Source: Solibaculum mannosilyticum
GTDB taxonomy: Bacteria; Bacillota; Clostridia; Oscillospirales; Acutalibacteraceae
Direction of reading: 5' to 3'
Assembly (NCBI RefSeq): GCF_015140235.1
Contig: NZ_AP023321.1
Span: 2,284,501-2,348,500, forward strand
Length of the DNA: 64,000 bases
Position 1 is the stretch's first letter. Each line of letters starts with the position of its first letter. A program made the position numbers and the translations under genes. The notes beneath the pieces are model-generated. The model saw only the letters and a program-made list of their open reading frames with translations. It was not told where the DNA came from and made no database searches. Below are positions 8,812-17,547 of the stretch, in pieces.

Positions 8812-9084
8812 AAAACAGCGGGTTACCTTCCAGAGCAACCTGCATAAGAACTCTAATATTTTACCAAACTTCTCCTAAAAAGTCAATGGATTTTTTAAAC
8901 GCCTTAAAAACAGCAGTTTGACTCCTGTTTTAGTTAGAGATCTCCAGGTCAAGCACTGTCCCAAACGGCTCCTTTTGCAAACTGCCTGAAGATCACTTTT
9001 GGAAAACAGCAGGAAATCATATTTTCCTTTAGGCAAATATCTCCTCCTTTTTGCAAGAATCTCCAGGGGAAATGCAAAAAAGTG
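8812..9084. other. Intergenic stretch with no recognised gene
   Basis: About 270 bp between the tRNA-Ser gene and the promoter of the tRNA operon. I see no convincing reading frame, RNA gene or repeat. The minus-strand promoter of tRNA-Ser must lie at its left end but is not clear. Confidence 0.5.
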
Positions 9085-9114
9085 TTGACAAAGTATGGTT
9101 GCATGCGTTATAAT
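9085..9114 (+). promoter_or_regulatory. Sigma-A promoter of the tRNA-Met/Glu/Val operon
   Basis: Consensus TTGACA at 9085-9090 and TATAAT at 9109-9114 with an 18-bp spacer, 32 bp before the first tRNA. Confidence 0.88.
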
Positions 9115-9146
9115 ACTTGTTGTTCGCTTCTGGTTCCAGAAGATAT

Positions 9147-9223
9147 GGCGGCATAGCTCAGTTGGCTAGAGCATGCGGTTCATACCCGCAGTGTCGTTGG
9201 TTCAAATCCGACTGCCGCTACCA
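9147..9223 (+). tRNA. tRNA-Met(CAT), elongator type
   Basis: 77 nt with encoded CCA; acceptor GGCGGCA/TGCCGCT including a G1-U72 pair; anticodon loop TTCATAC. The G1-U72 acceptor and overall sequence resemble Firmicute elongator tRNA-Met rather than initiator tRNA. Confidence 0.9.
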
Positions 9224-9248
9224 TGGCTCCTATTTGAGCCTCATCTTT

Positions 9249-9323
9249 GGCGCGTTGGTCAAGCGGTTAAGACACGGCCCTTTCACGGCTGTAACAGGGG
9301 TTCGATTCCCCTACGCGTCACCA
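9249..9323 (+). tRNA. tRNA-Glu(TTC)
   Basis: 75 nt with encoded CCA; acceptor GGCGCGT/ACGCGTC; anticodon loop CTTTCAC gives anticodon TTC; T-arm GGGGTTCGATTCCCC. Confidence 0.93.
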
Positions 9324-9363
9324 TTCCTATACCGTGGGTGCTCTTTTGCATCCACGGTTTTAT

Positions 9364-9440
9364 GGACGCATAGCTCAGCTGGTTAGAGCGCCTGCTTCAC
9401 ACGCAGGAGGTCAGCGGTTCGAGTCCGTTTGCGTCCACCA
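9364..9440 (+). tRNA. tRNA-Val(CAC)
   Basis: 77 nt with encoded CCA; acceptor GGACGCA/TGCGTCC; anticodon stem CCTGC/GCAGG around loop TTCACAC, anticodon CAC. Confidence 0.93.
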
Positions 9441-9449
9441 AACCAGCAT

Positions 9450-9490
9450 AATCCGAACCTTATTCCAGTGGGAAAAGGTTCGGATTTTTT
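9450..9490 (+). terminator. Terminator of the tRNA operon
   Basis: Stem AATCCGAACCT/AGGTTCGGATT followed by T6, starting 10 bp after tRNA-Val. Confidence 0.88.
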
Positions 9491-9498
9491 CTTTGCAC

Positions 9499-9534
9499 AA
9501 AAAGCCTGGAGATCATCGTTGCTCCAGGCTTTTT
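9499..9534 (-). terminator. Terminator of the GH3 lipoprotein gene
   Basis: Stem AAAAAGCCTGGA/TCCAGGCTTTTT with a 12-base loop; lies just past the stop of the leftward GH3 gene and gives a T run on the minus strand. Confidence 0.85.
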
Positions 9535-9537
9535 GTA

Positions 9538-10986
9538 TTACAGCAATCCCCAATTTCGCTTCATCTCTAAAATCCGGATTACCGACTGATCGATGCGGTG
9601 TTCCGGGATTTCCCCTGATTTTACAGCATCCACGACGGCCGGGATCTGTACTGTAAAATCAGTACAGCAAAGCAAATCGTTCCCTGCTTCCACGGCCATT
9701 ACCGCCACCTGCTCGTCGTCTGCAAAGTCCCTCACACCGTCCATGTACAGGTCGTCTGTGACAATAACCCCGGAAAATCCCAATTCCTCCCGGAGAATCT
9801 CATGTACACGCGGGGAAAGCGATGCAGGCCGCTGGTCATCCATGCTTTTGACAATGTTGTGGGAGACCAATACCACATCGGCTCCTGAATCGATGCCGGC
9901 TTCAAAAGGAATAAAATCCGATTGGACAAAGTCGTCGTAAGACCGATTGTCATAGGCGATGCCGGTATGGGTATCCTCATTGTCTCCATAGCCAGGAAAA
10001 TGCTTGAGCACGGAACCCATCTTTTGTTTCTTCATAACGTCCACAACGGTTGTTACATATTGAGCCGTCTGACTCGCATCTTTGCCAAAGGATCTATTGT
10101 AAATAAAATCTTCCGGATCCTTTGACACATCGCATACAGGGGCAAAATTCAGATTAACGCCAAGTTCATGGAGCAAAGTACATTTTTCCACCGTGTCTTT
10201 CTCAATGGCCTCAAATCCCCCTGCCTTATAAAGCTCCTGAGGCGACGAAAAAGGCTCCGCCCGAAATGCCGGATACCGGCTAATGCGGTTGACTGTACCA
10301 CCTTCTTCATCCACGCCGATCAACATGGGGATATCCGACTGCTTCTGATAGCTTTGAATGGTTTCTTTTACTTGTTCTTTTGTGTTATCCTCAAAGTCCC
10401 GGGCAAACAAAATATATCCGCCCAGATGATACTCCTTTACCTTCTGTACGGCGCCTTTCTCTGGACATCTTGCAATAAACATCTGTCCTACCTTTTCTTC
10501 TAACGTCATCTTATCCAGGATGTTCTGGATGGTTTTATCCGGATCAGACGACGATTGGGAAGTGGCCTCCTGTGAAGAAACTGCAGCGTCCTCTACCTCG
10601 ATAGTGATGATCCGGACGTCCTGCTGGGTCTTTCCTTCGTCCAGATCCCCGCAATAGGTCACTGCAACTGGGTTCCCGATGAGAATCCCGCTTTGTCCTG
10701 TCTTAATCTCAATGCCCTCTTTTTGGAACACATAACTTTGACCGTTCTCTGCGGCCACTGTTAAGGTACTCATGGTGGAATCCTCCACCGTCCCTTTGAG
10801 AGTGTATTCCACCTGCCCGGACGAACTACCTTGCTCCGACTGTACGGCAGCTTCCGAAGATGCTGTAGTTTTACTACTCTCCCCCTTGTCGCCGCTGGAA
10901 CAGGCCGTCAAAAGACACATGAGCACAAGCATCGCGTTTGCTAAAATCATTCTATGCGGTTTGGATCCCCGTTTTCTTCTCTTCAT
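9538..10986 (-). CDS. GH3 beta-N-acetylhexosaminidase-like lipoprotein
   Basis: 482 residues. A basic, hydrophobic lipoprotein signal peptide ends in LTAC (about residues 26-29), followed by a Ser/Thr/Gln-rich linker and a small domain to about residue 150. The rest is glycoside hydrolase family 3, with KHFPGYGDNEDTHTG (substrate-binding and acid/base loop as in NagZ) and VIVTDDLYMDG (nucleophile Asp). It should be anchored outside the membrane and release N-acetylglucosamine or muramic-type residues during wall recycling. It is a single gene flanked by terminators. Exact sugar specificity is inferred from the NagZ-type loop. Confidence 0.85.
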   Translation of the reverse strand: MKRRKRGSKPHRMILANAMLVLMCLLTACSSGDKGESSKTTASSEAAVQSEQGSSSGQVEYTLKGTVEDSTMSTLTVAAENGQSYVFQKEGIEIKTGQSGILIGNPVAVTYCGDLDEGKTQQDVRIITIEVEDAAVSSQEATSQSSSDPDKTIQNILDKMTLEEKVGQMFIARCPEKGAVQKVKEYHLGGYILFARDFEDNTKEQVKETIQSYQKQSDIPMLIGVDEEGGTVNRISRYPAFRAEPFSSPQELYKAGGFEAIEKDTVEKCTLLHELGVNLNFAPVCDVSKDPEDFIYNRSFGKDASQTAQYVTTVVDVMKKQKMGSVLKHFPGYGDNEDTHTGIAYDNRSYDDFVQSDFIPFEAGIDSGADVVLVSHNIVKSMDDQRPASLSPRVHEILREELGFSGVIVTDDLYMDGVRDFADDEQVAVMAVEAGNDLLCCTDFTVQIPAVVDAVKSGEIPEHRIDQSVIRILEMKRNWGLL

Positions 10987-11253
10987 CCCTCACTTCTCCT
11001 CCCAGGATATGTCGGACTGCTTCACAGCTCCATATAATATCATGTCCAATATTTTCCCTGACAATGCGATTATTGTCTCCAGATCTGCAGCAGCCTAGCG
11101 GCACGGCATTCTATTGGAGATCCTCTTTATAACAATAGGTAAATCCTGTCTTTTATCGCCAGTCACAGATGAATATACCATAGATATGCAAGATCGTCTA
11201 TATAATTTTTCCAGCATCAAATAGGTCACATTTACTATTGTTGAGAATAATAC
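10987..11253. other. Intergenic stretch without a recognised gene
   Basis: Holds the leftward promoter region of the GH3 gene at its left end. The only frame here (leftward, 75 codons) runs through the gltD terminator, has no good ribosome binding site and no recognisable family, so I do not call it. Confidence 0.5.
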
Positions 11254-11288
11254 AAAAAAGGCCGTATCCATATAGACACGGCCTTTTT
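11254..11288 (-). terminator. Terminator of the gltBD unit
   Basis: Stem AAAAGGCCGT/ACGGCCTTTT with a 12-base loop and T6 on the minus strand, 54 bp past the gltD stop. Confidence 0.85.
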
Positions 11289-11341
11289 GCTGGATAGCGG
11301 GACGTTCTCTGCGACGACTCACAGCGTTTATGCCCCTCTTC

Positions 11342-12808
11342 TCATTCCATGTTGGTATATCCCATCAGATATTCGTCTACCTGCCTCGCGCACTGGTTGC
11401 CCTCAGCAATGGCCCATACCACCAGCGATTGTCCTCGGCGCATATCCCCTGCAGAAAATACTTTATCCACATTGGTCTTGTAGTTTCCCTCCTCGCTGTT
11501 TACCGTATTTCTGGCCGTCAGTTCCACGCCAAATGCTTTGGGGACGTACGGTTCACATCCCACGAATCCGGCAGCGATGAGAAGCAGATCGGCATCCAGT
11601 ACCTGTTCACTGTCCGGCACTTCCTGAAGTTTCCCGTCCTGGAAGTGGACTTTGACCGTCTTGACCCCAGTGAGCTTTCCATCTTGGGAAAGAAGCTGTT
11701 TGACTGTGGTTTCATACTGCCTGGGATCCTCCCCAAAGACGGCGATGGCTTCCTCTTGGCCGTAATCGGTCTTAAGTGTCTTGGGCCACTCCGGCCAGGG
11801 ATTGGATGCTGCGCGCTGCTCGGGAGGTTGGGGCATCATCTCCAGCTGGATAATCGATTTGCATCCGTGGCGGATACAGGTTCCGATACAATCGTTGCCG
11901 GTGTCGCCGCCTCCCACCACCACGACACGTTTCCCCTTGGCGGAGAGATAGGTGCCTTCCCGGAGCCCATGTTCCAGCAGGCTCCGGGTGGTGGAAGTCA
12001 GAAAATCCACCGCATAGTGCACCCCTTCTGCCGGGCCGCCTTCCATCTGGAGAGACCTGGGCTGTTTTGCCCCACAGCACAGCACCACTGCATCGTACTG
12101 ATTGAGAATATCCTGGGCAGGGAGTTCCCCGCCCACGTCAGCGCCTGTGACAAAGGTGATGCCTTCCTGTTCCATGAGCCTCACGCGGCGGTCTACAATG
12201 TGCTTTTCCAATTTCATATTGGGAATACCGTACATCAACAGCCCGCCGATTCGGTCGGCCTTCTCAAAAACGGTGACGTTATGCCCCCTGCGGTTGAGAC
12301 GGTCGGCCACCGCTAATCCCGCTGGGCCGCTGCCCACCACCGCCACTTTTTTATCGGTGCGTACCTGCGGCGGATGCGGGATCATGTTCCCCTCCTCAAA
12401 GCCCTTCTCAATGATGAACAGTTCATTTTCCCGGATGGTGACAGGATCGCCGTTTACCCCGCACAAACAGGATTTCTCACACAGTGCCGGACAAACCCGT
12501 CCAGTAAACTCCGGGAAGGTGCTGGTCTTGAGCAGACGGGACAATGCATGCTGGTAGTTGCCGTTAAAGACCTCGTCGTTCCATTCGGGGATGAGATTGT
12601 GGAGAGGGCATCCGGCGGCCATGTTCCCCAGGCGGATGATCGACTGGCAGAAAGGCACTCCGCAGTTCATGCAGCGGGCGCCTTGGCATCTGCGCTCCTC
12701 TTCCCCCAGAGGAGGATGAAATTCGTTGAAATTCTCAATGCGTCCCAGAGGGGACAGGGCGGAACTATCCTCCCTTTCATATTCTAAAAATCCAGTGATT
12801 TTTCCCAT
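11342..12808 (-). CDS. gltD: Glutamate synthase small subunit
   Basis: 488 residues from the ATG at 12808. The N-terminal ferredoxin-like region carries the cysteine set CxxCxxPFC...GCPLHNLIPEWND and CEKSC that holds 4Fe-4S clusters. Two Rossmann motifs follow: VGSGPAGLAVADRL for FAD and VVVGGGDTGNDC for NADPH. It feeds NADPH electrons to GltB, which converts 2-oxoglutarate and glutamine into two glutamates. It lies 13 bp after gltB in the same leftward unit. Length and motifs are normal. Confidence 0.95.
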   Translation of the reverse strand: MGKITGFLEYEREDSSALSPLGRIENFNEFHPPLGEEERRCQGARCMNCGVPFCQSIIRLGNMAAGCPLHNLIPEWNDEVFNGNYQHALSRLLKTSTFPEFTGRVCPALCEKSCLCGVNGDPVTIRENELFIIEKGFEEGNMIPHPPQVRTDKKVAVVGSGPAGLAVADRLNRRGHNVTVFEKADRIGGLLMYGIPNMKLEKHIVDRRVRLMEQEGITFVTGADVGGELPAQDILNQYDAVVLCCGAKQPRSLQMEGGPAEGVHYAVDFLTSTTRSLLEHGLREGTYLSAKGKRVVVVGGGDTGNDCIGTCIRHGCKSIIQLEMMPQPPEQRAASNPWPEWPKTLKTDYGQEEAIAVFGEDPRQYETTVKQLLSQDGKLTGVKTVKVHFQDGKLQEVPDSEQVLDADLLLIAAGFVGCEPYVPKAFGVELTARNTVNSEEGNYKTNVDKVFSAGDMRRGQSLVVWAIAEGNQCARQVDEYLMGYTNME

Positions 12809-12821
12809 CTTGATCACCACC

Positions 12822-15800
12822 TCATCCTTTCTGGATTTCGTAGAATGCCTCCAAGGCGGCTTCCTTGTGAGACAATCCCTTTTCTTCAAACGAACTGATG
12901 GCGCTGAGCATCCGATGATAATCGTTGGGCACGATTTTCTTAAAGCTGGGCAGATACTGGGCAAAATGTTCCAGGATCCGGCTGCCCAGAGGCGATCCAG
13001 TCGCATCCACATGTTTTTGCAGGATGGACTTCAGTTCGGCGATGTCGTATTTTTCCGTGACCTCGTCCATGGTGACCAGCTCTTTGTTCAGGCGCAGGTA
13101 CAAGTCGTGCTTCTCATCCAGCACATAGGCGATGCCGCCGCTCATCCCGGCTGCGAAGTTCTTGCCGGTGGGCCCCAGGATGACGGCACGTCCCCCGGTC
13201 ATATACTCGAGGCCGTGGTCTCCGCATCCTTCGGCCACCGCTACGGCGCCGGAGTTTCTCACACAGAACCGTTCCCCGGCAATGCCGTTGATGAACGCCT
13301 CGCCGGAAGTGGCCCCGTACAAGGCCACGTTCCCGATGGCGATGTTTTCCTCCGCCTTGAACCCGCTGTTCTTGGGGGGATAGACCACCAGTTTCCCTCC
13401 CGAAAGCCCTTTGCCAAAGTAGTCGTTGGCGTCTCCCTCCAGCCGGATGGTCAGACCTTTGGGAATAAAGGCTCCAAAGGACTGTCCCCCGCCTCCTTTA
13501 CAGTGTATGACAAAGGTGTCGTCGGGCAGGGTATTCTGAAACTTCCGGGTGATTTCCGACCCCAGAATGGTCCCCAGCGTCCGGTTCACACTGGATACCT
13601 CAATGTGTTCCTCATGCTTTGCGCCGGTCCGCAACGCCGGCTTGAATCGCTTGAGCAACACCGATTCGTCTATGGTCTTTTCCAGATGGAAATCGTAGGC
13701 GTCGGACGGGTCAAAATGGATTTTGTCCGCCTGGGCATACGTGGGATCGATGATCCTGTTCATATCCACCGTCTCGGCCCTCTCGGTTACCTGCTTGGGT
13801 TTGACACGGATGCAGTCGGTACGTCCCACCATTTCCTCCAGAGTCCGGAACCCCAGCTTTGCCATAATCTCCCGCAGCTCCTGGGCGATGAACAGCATGA
13901 AGTTCATGACGTACTCCGGTTTGCCCTTGAATCGTTTGCGCAGCTCTTTGTTCTGCGTGGCGATGCCGAAGGGGCAGGTGTCCAGATTGCACACCCGCAT
14001 CATACGGCATCCCATGGTGACCAGCGGCGCGGTGGCAAAACCGAATTCCTCGGCCCCCAGCAAGGCGGCTACGGCAACGTCCCGGCCGCTCATGAGCTTG
14101 CCGTCGGTCTCCAGCACCACCCGGCTCCTGAGCCCATTTTGGATCAGGGTCTGGTGGGCTTCCGCCAATCCCAATTCCCAGGGAAGCCCGGCATGATGAA
14201 TGGAGCTTTGAGGCGCTGCACCTGTACCGCCGTCGTAGCCCGAGATGAGCACCACCTGGGCCCCGGCTTTGGCCACGCCGGCAGCAATGGTGCCGACGCC
14301 TGCTTCCGACACCAGTTTGACCGAGATGCGCGCCTGACGGTTGGCATTCTTCAAGTCGTAAATCAACTGGGCCAGATCCTCAATGGAATAGATGTCGTGA
14401 TGAGGGGGCGGCGAAATCAGGGAGACGCCCGGGGTGGAATAACGTGTCTCCGCAATCCAGGGGTAAACTTTGGTGCCGGGCAGATGCCCACCTTCCCCCG
14501 GTTTTGCACCTTGGGCCATTTTGATCTGGATCTCCTTGGCGCTGACCAGGTACCGGCTGGTGACGCCAAACCGTCCCGACGCCACCTGCTTGATGGCGCT
14601 GTTTCGTTCAGTGCCCAGACGTTCCGGTTTCTCGCCTCCCTCGCCGGAATTGGACTTGCCGCCCAACCGGTTCATGGCGATGGCCATACATTCATGGGCT
14701 TCCTCGGAAATGGAGCCGTAGGACATGGCTCCCGTCTTAAACCGTTTGACAATTTCAGACGCCGGTTCCACTTCTTCCAGGGGGATGCCCCCATCCTCAG
14801 GATACACAAATTCCAGCAGTCCCCGCAGGGTATGGGGTTTTTGCTGGTTGTCCACCATAGCGGTGTATTCCTTAAACCGGCTGTAATCCCCGTTTTGGGT
14901 GGCCTGCTGAAGGGCTACGATGGTCTCGGCATTGTAGAGATGATCCTCTTTGTCCTCGCCGGCCCGCAGCTTATAGAAACCAATGCTGTCCAAGGAAGTG
15001 TCCACCCCCAGACCCAGGGGATCAAAAGCATGGCTGTGCCGGTACTCCACCCCTTCGGCGATTTCCTCCAGCCCGATGCCTCCCACACGGCTGACGGTAT
15101 TGGTGAAGTATTTGTCGATGACATCTTTGCAAAGGCCGATGGCTTCGAAAATCTGAGCCGACTGATAAGACTGCAGGGTGGAGATGCCCATCTTGGCGGC
15201 GATCTTGACGATGCCGTGAAGAATGGCAGAATTGTAATCGTGGACAGCGGTGTGATAATCCTTATCCAGCATCTTTTTGTCGATCAGCTCGGCAATGCAC
15301 TCGTGGGCCAGATAGGGGTTGATGGCCTGGGCACCGTATCCCAGGAGGGTTGCGAATTGATGTACGTCCCGGGGCTCGGCGCTCTCCAGGATAATGGATA
15401 CGGCCGTCCGCTTTTTGGTGCGCACCAGATGATGCTCAATGGCCGATACCGCCAGCAAAGACGGGATGGCCACATGGTTCTCATCGATGCCCCGGTCGGA
15501 TAAGATCAGGATGTTGGCGCCTTTGCGGTAAGCCCGGTCACACTTGACAAAAAGCTGTTCCAGCGCCCGTTCCAAGGAGGTATTCTTATAGTAGAGCAGG
15601 GAAACCGTCTCGCTGCGGAATCCCGGCTTATTGAGGGCTTTGATCTTGATGAGATCCACACCGGTCAAAATAGGATTTTGCACCTCCAAAACGGTGCAGT
15701 TCTCCCCTTTTTCCTCCAGCAGATTTCCATCGGAACCGATGTAGACGGTGGTATCGGTGACAATCTCCTCCCGCAGGGAATCGATGGGAGGATTGGTAAC

Positions 15801-17348
15801 CTGGGCAAACAGCTGCTTAAAATAATGGAACAACGGTTGATGTTTCTCCGACAGCACCGCCAATGGGATATCGGTGCCCATGGACGCGGTGGCCTCCACC
15901 CCGTTTTTGGCCATGGAAAGGATGCTTCCCCGCACGTCCTCATAGGTGTAGCCGAACACTTTATAAAGCTTATCCCGGTACTGCTGGGTACAGGTCTCCA
16001 CCTTTTTGTTGGGGATGGACACATCGTGGAGCTGTACCAGATACCGGTCCACCCATTCGCCGTAGGGCTTGCGGGAAGCATAATCCTGCTTGATCTGTTC
16101 ATCCAAAATGATGCGGTGCTGTTTTAAATCCACCAGGAGCATCTTGCCCGGCTGAAGGCGGGACTTTTTGACGATGTCCTCGGGCGGGATCTCCAGCACC
16201 CCCACCTCTGAGGACAAGATCAGGGTATTGTCCTTGGTGATGTAGTAACGGGAGGGGCGAAGGCCATTGCGGTCCAAGACAGCCCCCACCAGATCGCCGT
16301 CGGAAAAGAGGATGGCGGCAGGGCCGTCCCACGGCTCCATCATGGTGGAGTAATAATGGTAGAAATCCTTTTTCTCCCGGCTCATGTTGGCGCTGTGCCG
16401 CCACGGTTCGGGGATGGTGATCATGACGGCCAAAGGGAGGGGCATCCCGCTCATGGTGAGGAATTCCAGGGTGTTGTCCAGGATGGCGGAATCGGACCCT
16501 TCGGCGTTGACCACCGGCAACACTTTGTCGATGTCCTCCGACAGCAGGTCGGAATGCATGGTCTCCTCCCGGGCCAGCATACGGTCGGCGTTACCCCGGA
16601 TGGTATTGATCTCCCCATTGTGCAGGATCAAGCGGTTGGGATGGGCGCGTTCCCAACTGGGGTTGGTGTTGGTGGAAAAGCGGGAGTGCACCAGTGCCAA
16701 AGCGCTTTCGTAATCGGGATCCTGAAGGTCCTGGTAAAAGGCCCGCAGCTGATTGACTAGGAACATACCCTTGTACACCACCGTGCGGGAGGACAGGCTG
16801 ACCACATAGGTGTCGTCGCTGGACTGTTCAAATTCCCGGCGGATGATGTAGAGCTTACGGTCAAAGTCAATCCCCTGGGCACATCTCTCCGGACGGGCCA
16901 CAAAAGCCTGGTAGATATACGGCATACAATCCCTGGCCCGTTTTCCTAGAATATCGGGTACGACCGGCACTGGACGCCATCCCAGGAATTTGACCCCTTC
17001 CTTCTCGACGATGATCTCAAACATCTTTTTGGCCTGGTTGCGCCGAAGGGTATCCTGGGGAAAGAAGAACATCCCTACGCCGTAATCCCTGGCCTGGCCC
17101 AGAATGATCCCCGCATCCTTTGCCGCCTTGGTGAAAAACCGGTGGGAGATCTGTAGCATGACGCCCACGCCGTCTCCCACTTCGCCTGTGGCGTCTTTGC
17201 CGGCGCGATGCTCCAGCTTTTCTACGATATGAAGGGCATTGTCCACCACTTGATGGGTCTGCCGCCCGTCGATGTTGACCACGGCGCCGATTCCACAGGC
17301 GTCGTGCTCAAACCGGGGGCTATAAAGTGTCTCTTGATGGGTATTCAT
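12822..17348 (-). CDS. gltB: Glutamate synthase large subunit
   Basis: 1508 residues, the usual size. The N-terminus reads MNTHQETLYSPRFEHDACGIG. The Cys before GIG is expected to become the catalytic N-terminal nucleophile of the glutaminase domain after propeptide removal. The FMN-binding synthase barrel and the 3Fe-4S cysteines (CNLDTCPFGIATQ) follow, then the glycine-rich C-terminal beta-helix domain. With GltD it forms GOGAT and works with the glutamine synthetases encoded next door to assimilate ammonia. A 199-bp leader separates it from glnN, so it may have its own promoter. Confidence 0.96.
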   Translation of the reverse strand: MNTHQETLYSPRFEHDACGIGAVVNIDGRQTHQVVDNALHIVEKLEHRAGKDATGEVGDGVGVMLQISHRFFTKAAKDAGIILGQARDYGVGMFFFPQDTLRRNQAKKMFEIIVEKEGVKFLGWRPVPVVPDILGKRARDCMPYIYQAFVARPERCAQGIDFDRKLYIIRREFEQSSDDTYVVSLSSRTVVYKGMFLVNQLRAFYQDLQDPDYESALALVHSRFSTNTNPSWERAHPNRLILHNGEINTIRGNADRMLAREETMHSDLLSEDIDKVLPVVNAEGSDSAILDNTLEFLTMSGMPLPLAVMITIPEPWRHSANMSREKKDFYHYYSTMMEPWDGPAAILFSDGDLVGAVLDRNGLRPSRYYITKDNTLILSSEVGVLEIPPEDIVKKSRLQPGKMLLVDLKQHRIILDEQIKQDYASRKPYGEWVDRYLVQLHDVSIPNKKVETCTQQYRDKLYKVFGYTYEDVRGSILSMAKNGVEATASMGTDIPLAVLSEKHQPLFHYFKQLFAQVTNPPIDSLREEIVTDTTVYIGSDGNLLEEKGENCTVLEVQNPILTGVDLIKIKALNKPGFRSETVSLLYYKNTSLERALEQLFVKCDRAYRKGANILILSDRGIDENHVAIPSLLAVSAIEHHLVRTKKRTAVSIILESAEPRDVHQFATLLGYGAQAINPYLAHECIAELIDKKMLDKDYHTAVHDYNSAILHGIVKIAAKMGISTLQSYQSAQIFEAIGLCKDVIDKYFTNTVSRVGGIGLEEIAEGVEYRHSHAFDPLGLGVDTSLDSIGFYKLRAGEDKEDHLYNAETIVALQQATQNGDYSRFKEYTAMVDNQQKPHTLRGLLEFVYPEDGGIPLEEVEPASEIVKRFKTGAMSYGSISEEAHECMAIAMNRLGGKSNSGEGGEKPERLGTERNSAIKQVASGRFGVTSRYLVSAKEIQIKMAQGAKPGEGGHLPGTKVYPWIAETRYSTPGVSLISPPPHHDIYSIEDLAQLIYDLKNANRQARISVKLVSEAGVGTIAAGVAKAGAQVVLISGYDGGTGAAPQSSIHHAGLPWELGLAEAHQTLIQNGLRSRVVLETDGKLMSGRDVAVAALLGAEEFGFATAPLVTMGCRMMRVCNLDTCPFGIATQNKELRKRFKGKPEYVMNFMLFIAQELREIMAKLGFRTLEEMVGRTDCIRVKPKQVTERAETVDMNRIIDPTYAQADKIHFDPSDAYDFHLEKTIDESVLLKRFKPALRTGAKHEEHIEVSSVNRTLGTILGSEITRKFQNTLPDDTFVIHCKGGGGQSFGAFIPKGLTIRLEGDANDYFGKGLSGGKLVVYPPKNSGFKAEENIAIGNVALYGATSGEAFINGIAGERFCVRNSGAVAVAEGCGDHGLEYMTGGRAVILGPTGKNFAAGMSGGIAYVLDEKHDLYLRLNKELVTMDEVTEKYDIAELKSILQKHVDATGSPLGSRILEHFAQYLPSFKKIVPNDYHRMLSAISSFEEKGLSHKEAALEAFYEIQKG

Positions 17349-17547
17349 CGTCCCAATTCCTTTCCCTGTTTGATACTTGTAAAAATATGCGTCCCTGCTT
17401 GCCCATTTGTACAGGCCAAAGGCAGCGCCTCCGGCCCCTTCCCGGCAGATAACTACCGTTATTTTCCCAGCCTGCTTTCTATCCTATTCAGCCGGGCGGA
17501 AAAATAGATGCCGGTATCCTGCGCTGCCCTTGCTTTCGCTTCTTCTT
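17349..17547 (-). other. Structured intergenic leader before gltB
   Basis: 199 bp between the glnN stop and the gltB start. On the minus strand a long-range pairing is possible between 17521-17531 and 17418-17428 (GGCAGCGC with GCGCTGCC), enclosing smaller hairpins (CCCGGC/GCTGGG and CGGTAG/CTGCCG). No U-run follows, so it is not an obvious terminator, and I cannot assign it to a known riboswitch. The glnN terminator is also not obvious here. Confidence 0.35.

Noticed and set aside
11095-11322. 75-codon leftward frame between gltD and the GH3 gene
   Set aside because: It contains the gltD terminator hairpin, lacks a ribosome binding site and has no recognisable family.
12726-15503. A 925-codon rightward open frame antisense to gltB
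   Set aside because: It lies entirely over a well-conserved glutamate synthase gene, has no family features and no good ribosome binding site, and its existence follows from the codon bias of gltB. The same applies to long antisense frames over the genes at 639, 3196 and 17548.
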